Shown here: positions 44,501 through 64,000 of the stretch, piece after piece | Position numbering within the stretch: position 1 is the first letter of the stretch | Layout of the letters: each line of letters begins with the position of its first letter | Assembly: GCA_023374045.1 (NCBI GenBank) | Contig: CM041776.1 | Location: 42,476,171 to 42,540,170, forward strand | Direction: 5' to 3' | From: Limonium bicolor | Taxonomy: Eukaryota; Streptophyta; Magnoliopsida; Caryophyllales; Plumbaginaceae | Length of the DNA: 64,000 nt | Program-made: the position numbers and the translations under genes | The notes under the pieces: model-generated | The model's database searches: none | What the model saw: the letters and a program-made list of their open reading frames with translations, nothing else | Told to the model about the DNA's origin: nothing

Positions 44501-46101
44501 CCGAGTCTGCTTGCTTTCTGCACGTGATTCTCATATATATATATACATATACATATATATATATAGGATATTCATATCAACACGTGTCATATTGCCTTAA
44601 GATCACCAGTATTAGAGTCATAAACCATATTTCCTTACGATCACGAGTGATAGAGTCATAAATCTTATAACATAAGATTAGAGAAATCACAAATTTGAGA
44701 GACACTTGAGAGACTATGTCCTAAAATAAAAATTAAGTAAACATTATAAACTTTAAATAAAGAGGGGTTACCAATGGAGCCAATTCTTATGGTTTTTCTT
44801 ACATGTTAGTCTCTAAAAGTAACCTTTCCCCCTTGATGGTCAGAGTGAGTCGTAAACTCAACTTGGTTTCCTGTCATATATCTTGAACAACCACTATCCA
44901 GAAATCAAAGAGTCATTGTTCCGAGCCACTCTGTTTGTAAAAAGCTACTGGTTAGTTTCGGGAACCCAAATGTACTTGGGTCCCCTCTTAAACGATGATG
45001 AAGAACTGTTATAGTAAAGATCACGAGCTTTGATAATTGCAGACACACGAGATATATTAAATGACAAATCATGACAAAGTTTATTACAAGAAGAGTCCAT
45101 ATGACTACCATAACCACAATATCCATAACATTTCATTGCAGAGGGAGTCTCGCTTACCTGATCATGAACGGTTTTCTTACCATTGTGAGCCATCAAGCAC
45201 ATCAAACTGGTGGTGCCTGACTCATCCTTTTCTGAGTAGGAAATTTCTTCCATCTTGAGAGATTTGTCAGCCAACGCAGGCTCTGATACCACTTGATAGA
45301 TCGGGGTGGTGATCGAGTAGGTCTGAGGTGTTAGTCTCAGACCAACTCTGCTTGGAGACAAGTATTTGCCAAGGAGATAATGCGGAAGCTTTTTGTGTAA
45401 AATTGACAAGATAGGATTCTGATTATATTGAAATTCAATATGAATTACAATCTAGCTTCCTATCTTGGGATTCGACAAAGGTATTCTGTCTCATCCAACA
45501 CTCGCTCTACTCTAGTCATAGATCAATGCGTAATAAGGAATAAAGGGAGTGTTTTGTGTGCTCTATAGGTAATAAATACCTAAGATGAAATGATAAAGTC
45601 TCACTAAGATCTCTCGAAAATGATATCTCTCAATATGACTCTCTCTCTCTCTCTCAAAATGTGGAAGTGAAAGCCCCAAGTATACAAATGACTTCTACAA
45701 GCTTAAATACTGATAAAACCCCAAGTAACTGCTCACATGATGTGTAAAATGGTGTTTCCATGACCTCCCACGATTTCCCACTACGCATTGGGCGGGAAAT
45801 ATCTCAGCAGCTCTGTAGTGGGACTCATTCTCGCGCTCTTTTACCTTGATTGCCTTGATTTTCGGGCCTGGTCATATTTGAACGTGTGTGAAAGTTATTT
45901 CCTTGTTTTTCTCCACGTTTTACCAGTAGAGGTTCGACTTATAGCTTCTAGAATTTTCAAGGAGAATATTTCTCAAAACGACTCCTTCCGCAGTCAGACT
46001 CCTTCGTCGCCCAGACTTACCCTGATGCTATTATCAGTGATACTTCTTCCGTCACCAGACTTACTTTGTTGCTTTTATCAGTAAAATCTTGGGTTCCAAC
46101 A
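41561..46101 (-). mobile_element. Ty1/copia retrotransposon, right arm (no nested solo LTR)
   Basis: The minus-strand element is 4,541 bp. Its 5' LTR is 45294-46101, its 3' LTR 41561-42367, with GAAAA target duplications at 41556-41560 and 46102-46106 (TTTTC on the element strand). The Met-tRNA primer binding site lies near 45280-45291. Gag remnants read at 45292-44945. It is the uninterrupted counterpart of 26583-35433, and its site near 44010 has a single ACTCG where the left arm carries the solo LTR. Confidence 0.92.
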
Positions 46102-46203
46102 GAAAATAAACAAGATAAAAGTACTAAATACACAAAAACTAAAATACTGAAACTGGGGAAATGATAGAAACTATCAATTTCCCCGACAACGACGCCATAA
46201 ACT

Positions 46204-48487
46204 TGTTGGGAAAATTACTAACATAAGTAATTAAACCTAGCTAAACGGGCAAGTGCACCCACTTCGTTGCAATATAACAAGTGTTGTATCCACAAGGAAA
46301 TTGGTTTCTAAATCCCAAGATTCGGTACTTTAGTAAAATGTGAACAAAAACAGTAAATGGGGGCTTAGCTGGAGGCAAGCTTGGTTGTTTGTCAATGGAA
46401 AAACAATAAATAGTAAATTGGTTGTTTAATGGAATGGGTGGAAGAGTACCCTATGATAGTGGGGAATCACCTAAATCACCCAAAGAATCTCAAAACCTTA
46501 ACTCATTGTCCATTAGAGCTCAACTCATGAATCTCCAAATAATGGAAAATCTAATTCTTACCTAATTAGTCAAACCCCTTAATTAAAGGAGGTTTAAGTC
46601 ACTAAGTAGCACTAAGCAAACACTCTTAAACAATAGCCCTAAGATTTTACCCCAAAATCAAGAGAGCAAAAGTGAGGGTTTATCCCCCTTTTAGTCAAAT
46701 TCCAAACTCAAACTCAAATGTAGAATGGAACCACCATAAATGCAATAAGAGATCAATTTAAAGCATTAATTGATATTGAAGAGAATAAAACAAGAGTATT
46801 AAATGAGTTAGGTTTCTAGCATTTAATGAGAAAAAATAGGGTCAAGCCCCATCCTAGGGTACAAATGAAATTACTCAGCCATTAATAAAGGAAAGAGAAT
46901 GGAAGAGGGAGAATTAGCCATGGGATGAGCTCTTGAGCTTCAATGGAGGTTGAATCTTCAATCTCTTCTTCCTCCTTTTCTCCTCTTCTTTTCTCCCTTA
47001 TTTTCACCACTCTCTCTCCTCTTTCTAGCTGGTATCATGGGTGGTAATGAATGAGGAAGGATGCCCCAAAATTCAGCATTTTAAAACATCAATCTGGGCA
47101 GATTTTCCGTCCGACCGATCTTGCCAAGGTCGGTCGTGGGTCGGCCGGACTCTCTAGTGAGGGAAGCACGTGACATTTTTAAGCTCGACCAACCTTACCA
47201 GGGTCGGTCCTAAGGTCGGTCAACTCCAATGTGCTACGGGAGATTTGGAAAAGGTCGGACCGACCCTCCTAGGGTCGGCTTCCAAGGTCGGTCGAGTCCA
47301 GGAAGTTCTTCTTTGTGCTGAAATTCTCCTGGTGCTTCCCGTTGGCTTGACATCCTTCCCGAAGTGCTCGAAAATTGATGCATCCTTAATTTAAGCTTTC
47401 AAAATGTACTCACATGAGTATTTACCTATTCAAATATGTCAAAAGTATAAGCTCACTAATAATCACAAAGTACTCCATAAAGTGGTGAAAGAAGTTATGC
47501 ACCAAATAAAAATGAAGGTGAATAAAGACCTTGAAATAACACTATTTCATCCCTTATCACCTGGTGTGGCAGACCTGCGCCTCCCTCTAAATCTGGTGTG
47601 TGATGAATGAAAGATGGTGGACGGTAGTATGGATTGACTTTGGTGATGATGGATTGGTGGAGTGTGGATATTGGTGATGACAGATTGATGGTGTGCGGAT
47701 GAATGTTGGTGGTGGACGATCGAGAAAGGATGGATGGATTGGTGGAGATAATGGAGTATGATGGGTGGATGGCTATGGTGGTGGTGTGAATGTTATTGGA
47801 GAATGGCGTGTAGGGCTTGATCTCCCCTTGTTGGTTGAATCGATCGGATTTATATATTAATTTCTATCCTTTCTGTAACACGACGCTCCAGGGACTGCTT
47901 CTTTACTCGCGTTCTGGTTGGATGTCCGCGTAGAAGAGCCAGACGTGACTTAGAGACGTCCGGGTGAGGTGTCTACGTGGGAAAACCAAACAGCTTGGCC
48001 GGACAAGAATATATAAGCAATTCTCCATGAAATCTTCACTCGTGGTTGTAAATATATTCGTCCTTATGACATGTCCTGGTGGGAAATTCGAACATTTGAC
48101 CCAGACACTTGAAACATTCAAAATAGATCATTTTAGAGGCGTCTTGACCTATGTCCGGGTGGGAAATCCGAACAAGAATGGTGTGTCCGGGTCAGTTAGC
48201 TGGACAACTCACCAGAACAAGAGACAATTTAGCGATCCATCGAAACAGGGTCTAGATTCTTCGTTTGGACTTTGTTTTGCTCCCCGTTTGTTGCTTTGCG
48301 AAGCTAGTGAAGTGAAGAATGAAATCCCATGAGTTTTACCTGCATTTGACATATAAATGTATCAGCTAACATCAAAACAAAAAATAAGAGAAAATGTATG
48401 ATAAATGAGAATGAGAAATATAGCATAAATTATTGCAAATATAGAGTGAATTATAGCCCTAAAAGCGGATACATTTTACACTTATCA
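46204..48487 (-). repeat. 5' LTR of the Athila-like element, right arm
   Basis: 2,284 bp, reverse-complement counterpart of 24193-26478. It starts at 48487 (TGATAAGTG on the minus strand) and ends at 46204, followed by the primer binding site at about 46180-46197. Hairpin units lie at about 47105-47300. Confidence 0.85.
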
Positions 48488-48800
48488 ACGTTGCACTGTT
48501 CTATCTCATCAATCTCATCTGAAAACTTATCACTTCGAATCACGAGCCTCCCTGGCACACTCCATTAATATCCCAAGATTGATATGTCTTTCACCTGACA
48601 CAGATAAGCACAAACTGAAAGAGAAAGCAACCTTCATCGATCGGCAAAGCTTCCTCTAGATGACACCATCCTTACTTCACTTAGGGGTAGCCTACGTTAC
48701 CAATCTGGCTAGAAAATTGCTAACAAGCCACGAAAGCAAGCTAGCTCATCAGTCCCCTCACAAAACATGTGCATGATTTACAATAATTTGGTCACCCTGT

Positions 48801-48801
<1 letters not shown>

Positions 48802-48847
<46 letters not shown>
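48802..48847 (+). repeat. expanded (CT)n microsatellite, right arm
   Basis: About 23 CT units; the left-arm counterpart (GA)n near 23860-23878 has about nine. It is a simple polymorphic difference between the arms. Confidence 0.95.
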
Positions 48848-48849
<2 letters not shown>

Positions 48850-49639
48850 ACTCATATTCTCTCAAGCTTACTAAGAACCTCATCAACCTCCCGTGGACTA
48901 GATCATTTACGATCGAACCACGTATATATTTTTCTCTCCTCTTTACTATTAACTGCATGTCACAAGTCTCATACCTCACTCCCTCAGAGTTAATCTAAAC
49001 CCCTAACTAGGATTACACTCTAACATCTAGTGCTAAGCTTTCTCCACCACGAAGAAGAAAACCTCCAAAAATGGCACCGCCCTAAAAACCCCTGCAACGA
49101 AAATCCCCAAGAAGAACCCCACCTAGACGGAAGGAACCTATCGTCCTCAAAGCAAAAGATATCATTCAGTGACACCTTCCGAAATTGGCAAAGGGGTTCC
49201 AAAAGGGAAACTGCCGCAACCGTCGTAGCAAGTAACAACCGCAAGGGTATGGCAACTATATAAGCGAAAAAATCTCGTCGGGGGGACTTAGCCCCAACCG
49301 AGCATCACCCAAATTACTCGACCTCGATAGTCGAATCGCCAAGTTTCCACCAACCTCATGTATATCGTCCACTCCCAGTGCTTCATCCTTCATACTTATT
49401 CCTCATAAAATATATAATGTATTATTTATGTTACTTTAAATAAATATGACTCATACACGCTTATGACATGTCTATATTATACAATGTACTTGCACTTGCC
49501 CAGCTAGCTAGCCTTCAATTAATAATGCAGGTTTCACGACAACCCAGTCCCCGACCCTTGGCCATGACTCATAAGGAAGCCCTTATGGTCCTCGATCGAT
49601 TTAACGCACCATGAACACGTGGGGCACCAGGGTCACTAT

Positions 49640-50165
49640 CTGGTAACATCCTGTGTTCTCTGTCTTGGACAATTCTTCACGCTATCCAAACCCCTGTAAA
49701 CACCCCGTGTTTACAAACCCGGAGAGTGCTTTGCGCTATCCGATAACTTTCTGGGTTCTTTGTCTTGGACAATGCTCCGCGCTATCTAGACCCCCGTAAA
49801 CACCTTGTGTTTACGGATCAAACAATGCTTCACGGTAATTAGTAACATCTAGTGTTCTGTGTCTTGAACAATTCTCTATGTTATCTAGTAACATCTAGTG
49901 TTCTCTACCTTGGACAATGCTCAACTCTATTCAAACCCCAGTACCGGACAATACTCCACGCTATCCATTCTATGTCTTAGACAATTCTCTATGCTCTCTA
50001 GACCTTGTAAACCCCCATGTTTACGGACCCAAACAATGCTCTACGCTATCCGATAGCATCATGTGTTCTCAGTCTTGGACAATGCTCCGCCCTATCCAGA
50101 GTCTCGTAAACACCCCATGTTTATGGACCAGGAAAAGCTCTACGCTATCTGGTAACGTACAATCG
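49640..50165 (-). repeat. minisatellite with hairpin cores, right arm
   Basis: Counterpart of 22540-23080, with repeated GTAAACACC...GGTGTTTAC-type cores and GACAATGCTC(T/C) blocks. Small unit-level differences from the left arm are visible (for example the shortened segment near 49970). Confidence 0.75.
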
Positions 50166-52391
50166 CTATCAACCTACCTTGGAAGAACTAGGTTACCTCC
50201 TATGAAGCTTCCCATCTTTATCTCCTATGAAGCTACCCAAAAGTAAAGTAAAGGGATAGAGTCATCTAGGTTACCTCTCATGAGCTATCCATTTTTAAGA
50301 TTTTTTACTAGACCAGATAATCAGGATACCAGGTAATGCCATGTTGGGTTTTGGAAGAAACACATCCAAAGAAAGAAATAAACAAGTCCTTAGGTTTCCA
50401 ATGGGGTGAAAATTTCTGCTTCTCAAACTCACTTCTATTTTTCTTCTTCATTGAATCCACAAAGTAAATGGTTGAAATATATTATCCCTTAGAAAGAGAG
50501 ACAAATAGACTTGTAAAACCTAGAATTGCATTAAGCACTAGAGGGGGAGGGGTATCAATGACCTTGGAGGAATGATCGAGCCATCTAAACAAACAATCAA
50601 TCTAGTATTGTATTGTTTGTCCTTTGCAAATAACCAGGCTTTGAAGACCAAATGTTATATATCATCACTAAGGATAATCTCCGCTAGAGCTATTTCAGTG
50701 CAAGTACCACCTGTTCCCAATTTATAGAACATCTACAAATGCAACAATACTAATTTGCTTAAGGAAAACAAGGAACTTCCCAAATTGTGCATCTAAGTTT
50801 TTTCTCACTCGGTGGGAATGGTAGTGGATCCTCATTCGAATTGGCTTTGGGTGCATTATCCTCCTTGAAAAGGTGAGGTGCGAACCTTGTAAGAAGGTTA
50901 CAATGATGGAACCTCAACAACATCATCTTTATCTTGTACAATATTCCTTATCTTAGTTGTAGGATTCTCCAGTTTCTTCTCAGTTCTTATATTTACAATC
51001 TTCCGTATCCAGCTTCAATCTGTTGAGGTTGTCACCTAAATGTAGAACCAATCGTTACATGTTCGCTAATCAACATTTGACTTCTAATAAACCTCTTCTA
51101 TCTTCAGTTCATACTCTCATGACTTGAAAGGACGTAACACCTTGGTAATGCTCATCGAGCTTCTCCTTATAGAATGACAGAGAAGGCATAACCAGTCCAT
51201 AAGTACATAACATAAGGAAACACTAAAGAAATTGAGAAATTGAGGAAATGTAACAACATTTGAACATATCAATTGACTTCTAAACATAGGCACATATGGC
51301 CTCAGTTTCACTCTTTCCGTGGAACACCTATTTAAGGAGGATTCTAATCACTGCCTCGTTTTGATTAGGTAATCGAGGGAAGAATTTTTCAATTTAAAAG
51401 ATGACTAGATTGTTGACCTCAGATACCAGCAAACATCGTAGAGGTTTGGGGACTCTATGGGATGTTGTGATTCCAAGAATTTGAAAGGGTTTCTTTCGAT
51501 CGTAAACGTGAGATAAGTTATCTTTGGGGTGTTCAATCCCCGCGAGCAAAAGTGATCAGACACAAGAAATGCTACGTTATAAACAATCTCCTTGTGGTTA
51601 ACTAATGAGAAGAGAAGAATGATTAGATTAGTGGGCTCCACTGGAAAAAAAAAAGACCAATAAATATCTACCGCGTTTACACTTGGATCTGGGATGTCGA
51701 GCTCGTTTTTGTTCACGGTCATGGAAGCTCTTTCAAGATTATCTGCACCATAATATGATTCTTAAGTTTCTCTTTCCCCAAACCTTCTACATCTTCTGAT
51801 ATTTTTTTAGGCTACAGGTCATGGAAGCTCTTTCAAGACTATCTGCACCATAATATGATTCTTAAGTTTCTCTTTCCCCAAACCTTAGTGATACCTCGTC
51901 TCTCATCCGTTACGGGTAGCTACAGTAGAGTTAATCTTAGAGATTACATGAAATCATTTTTCTCTATCTTCACTTGTTACCGGCTATTAACATAGTAACT
52001 ATGCTTTCTTAAAAGAGTCGTTGCTGATGTGTTTAGTCTTCTGATGGATGTAGCTTCCTCTAATCCTATACAATGTACTTAAGGCCGGGTATGGAACCAT
52101 AATTCAATGGACAAAATGTCAAAATCTTTTGTCTGTTAGGAATAACTATTATGAATCTATACAAGAGAAGCATAGATCTTTTTTTCTCTATCTTTATAAA
52201 CTGTACAGGCGCACGATCCACGGCTTCATGGTTGGCCCTATTGGTAAAACCCTGTACATGTTGGCCGCCGAGACTTTTTCGGCAATCACCAGGAATAATG
52301 AGAGATGGTGGGTAGGAGATATCATCCAGAAGAGCAGATTAATGTCCCCGACAATTTCAGAAAACAAAAAAATGCGTCAACCTGACGCTTA

Positions 52392-61699
<9,308 letters not shown>

Positions 61700-62235
61700 G
61701 GCCAGAGTCTAATTGCCAACCGTGAAGGTAGCACCGAGAAGTAGTAAGGCCTGCGGATATAGTTACACGAAGCAACAAAGGCCGTGGGGAACGAAGATGC
61801 GAAGTTGAATCCTAACCCTAATTAAAACGCAGAAGCAGCCCCAGGGGTGGAGACAGAGCAAGGTTATAGTCGTGAGAAATATTTAGGTAGGGTGAGGGCT
61901 GTACTGACTGCGAAGGATAAGGCCCAAGGCATGACGCTGAGAAGGATAGAAGACGAAGTGTCGTGGTCACACCTTCGCAGGGGGTTGGGAGAAGAAGGGA
62001 TCCACATTATGCTAACATGCGCTGCTTGAGCAAGTTTCATGTTAGTCTTGCGCCTAGGCCAGTCTTTTCCGCCTTATTTGCCTAGCAAACTCCGGCGTCG
62101 TTGGGAGGGAGCAGGCTGCTGGCCGGCGGTGAAAGAGAAGGTCAATACAGTAATTTTCAAAGCTCTCACCATCTCCCGGCCAAGTGGAGAAAGTAAGGGT
62201 ATTTACAACAGGGGATGTGGATTCCAAGAAAAGAA
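61700..62235 (-). promoter_or_regulatory. INO80 promoter and 5' leader, right copy
   Basis: Counterpart of 10488-11022 with the telo-box-like motif at 61812-61821 (CTAACCCTAA on the plus strand). It ends at the empty MITE site, so the promoter context upstream of about -540 differs between copies. Confidence 0.55.
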
Positions 62236-63225
62236 TATTATTGTAATGTCTATTTCCACACTACTCCTCTTGTCAGCAAAAGTGCATTCTCTATCATAGG
62301 CACTTAATTACGCTGGGGTGTTATTTGTAGTACAAAATTACTAATCACCACAGTACAAATTTTTTTTAAATCATATTCTCTCCGTTCAATAATATCTGTC
62401 ATTTTAGAAACTTGCACACTTATTAAGAAAAGTAGAAAAATGACGCATGTGCCCCTACTTTTTACTTTTTTCATCTAGATAATACTTACTTTTGTATTGA
62501 ATGGTAGGGTTAAAGTGGAAAAAAGTATAACAAAAGCTAGAATGACAAATATTTTGAACAGAGTCACTCCCTAAAAAAGCTAGATAATACTTACATGTAG
62601 TGACATTGCGTCATAATTTTTTTTCAAAAAAATCATTTCGTCACCATGAACCGTAAAAAAACGCTCTCGTCGTATTAGAAGACGTTAAAGCTGTTTTTAT
62701 TGCGTTCGAACGTTATTATAATTGGACTTGACATTGGTAAACGACATTTATGTTACGTTTTTTTTGACTAAATTACAGACATTGTTACAGTTTCAGAAAC
62801 GTCGTGCTGAAAACGTAGTTGATAACGCTAATTTCAGGTAAAAAAACTCTCTCGTTGTAGTAAAAGCCGTTAAACCCGTTTCTATTACGTTTGGATGTTA
62901 TAATTATGATTTTATGCTAAGTTATTGATGTTTTGCTGTTGTATTTAGTATGAAACAACGTTAATATGTTGAAAACGAGTCAAAACGAGCGTTTTTTCAA
63001 AAAACGCTCCAAAACGCGCACGTTATATATAAACGGGACGTGTCCAGTATCTTCATTTCTCACGCACGCACCATCTCTCCACCAAATTACCTTGCCGAAA
63101 TCCTCTCTTCCTGATCACCGGAGCCACCGCCGGACCACCGTCGGACCACCACCGGACCACAGCCGGAAAAAATTTCAGGTGAGTTTTTCAATTTTTTTTT
63201 TTTTGCAAGTTATAGACCTTGATGT
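62236..63225 (+). promoter_or_regulatory. transposon-like module with TATA box and palindrome, right arm
   Basis: Mirror of 8966-9944. Here the promoter-like part reads on the plus strand: palindrome (about 62988-63010), TATATATAAA (about 63024-63033), CT-rich leader and CAGGTGAGT near 63177. No transposase gene is present. Confidence 0.45.
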
Positions 63226-63304
63226 AATGATTTCAAATATGTTGTTAGAATTTAGAAACACACATTAAATTAGCCTAGATCTACAAAATAAAAATCTGGA
63301 AAAA

Positions 63305-63700
63305 AGCTTGAAATCCAACAATGGAGTCGCCTCCCCTACTGACACGAGATGGGCTCCCTCGCCCCGCCTTCGGACACTAGTCGGCGCGACTCGCCTCCTC
63401 CTTTGACACGCCTGAAGCCTGCTCACCTCCTTCATCGACACGACCTGTTCTGCCTCACCGCGCCGACAAAGATGAGCACCCGCTGCTCTCCTTTGCTGTG
63501 AAAAGGTGAAGTCGCCCAGCTCGCCTCCTCAATCGACACGAGCTGCTCTGGCTCACCGCGCCGACAAAGATGAGTTGCCGCTGCTCGCCTTGGCTGAAAA
63601 GCGACGTCACCCAGCTCGCCTCTGATGAAACACGATCGGAGATGACTAACCGTGGCGGCGGACACTAGTCATCCAAACTCGCCCCGTCTGTTGGGGCGAG
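63305..63700. repeat. GC-rich tandem module, right arm
   Basis: Counterpart of 8483-8872 with the same 96-bp units. Indels relative to the left arm break the open frames, which argues against coding. Confidence 0.65.
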
Positions 63701-64000
63701 AGCTATTTTTTTCTTTTTTTATAACAATAAATATTTTTATATTTCTTAAAATAAATATAATTCATGAAATATTAAATTTAATAAGTGCTAATAAAACAAC
63801 TAAAATATTAAATAAGAGAATGACAATTATAAAGTCAAGAGTTACAATTATATAGAATAATTATAAATCATAAATGACCTAGTCATTTTACAAAGTTATA
63901 GTTCTATTTTTTGAACTTTCTTTTTTCTTGTATTATGGCAAGAAATTGGAGCTTGGGAACCCCTTGAAACCGCCAAGAAAAACAAGGGTAACAAGTGTGG

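Larger units (their letters stand above)
48488..52391. other. non-coding 3' flank of INO80, right arm
   Basis: Mirror of 20345-24192: CT microsatellite, LTR-like fragment, minisatellite and 68-bp direct duplication, without a convincing gene. The open frame at 52129-52644 on the plus strand is antisense to the last INO80 exon plus its 3' flank and is not considered a gene. Confidence 0.6.

Overview
The window is nuclear DNA from a flowering plant, most likely a eudicot; I cannot name the species. The evidence is a 23-exon gene for the chromatin remodeler INO80 with plant-type GT-AG introns, relics of Athila/Tat-type Ty3/gypsy and Ty1/copia retrotransposons, long solo LTRs, a MITE, and plant mobile domain (PMD) gene remnants. 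The genuine host genes are two copies of INO80; nearly everything else is repeat-derived.

The dominant structure is a very large inverted repeat. The left arm runs from 8191 to 35992. The right arm runs from 41004 to the window end at 64000, where position 64000 pairs with 8191, so the repeat continues beyond the window. A 5.0-kb spacer (35993-41003) separates the arms. From the centre outwards each arm carries: the start of an Athila-like gag; a nested copia element with 5-bp target duplications; the Athila LTR (about 2.28 kb); a non-coding stretch with a minisatellite and a GA/CT microsatellite; INO80; its promoter with a telo-box; and a GC-rich repeat module. The two INO80 copies are convergent (left +, right -).

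The arms are not identical. A 4,351-bp solo LTR (28645-32995) and a 543-bp MITE (9945-10487) occur only in the left arm, and the right arm keeps the corresponding empty sites. Both INO80 copies carry frameshifting indels at different places, mostly in homopolymers (ten in the left copy, three in the right). Each lesion is absent from the other copy, which points to consensus errors or to independent early decay. The order of events readable from the sequence is: Athila insertion, copia insertion into it, formation or separation of the two arms, then solo LTR and MITE on one side only.

The spacer continues the Athila element from gag through protease, reverse transcriptase, RNase H and the start of integrase (to about 39918), then switches abruptly to a PMD gene fragment on the same strand, which abuts the right arm. 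Left of the inverted repeat, 1-1220 is a second degenerate PMD gene on the minus strand. A 4,544-bp solo LTR with CCTAT target duplications (2358-6901) interrupts one copy of a tandemly duplicated segment whose other, uninterrupted copy lies at about 7628-8293.

The main open question is whether the inverted repeat is a real chromosomal duplication or two haplotypes joined head to head in assembly. The sequence shows it is not a simple fold-back read artefact, because the arms differ by clean transposon insertions.
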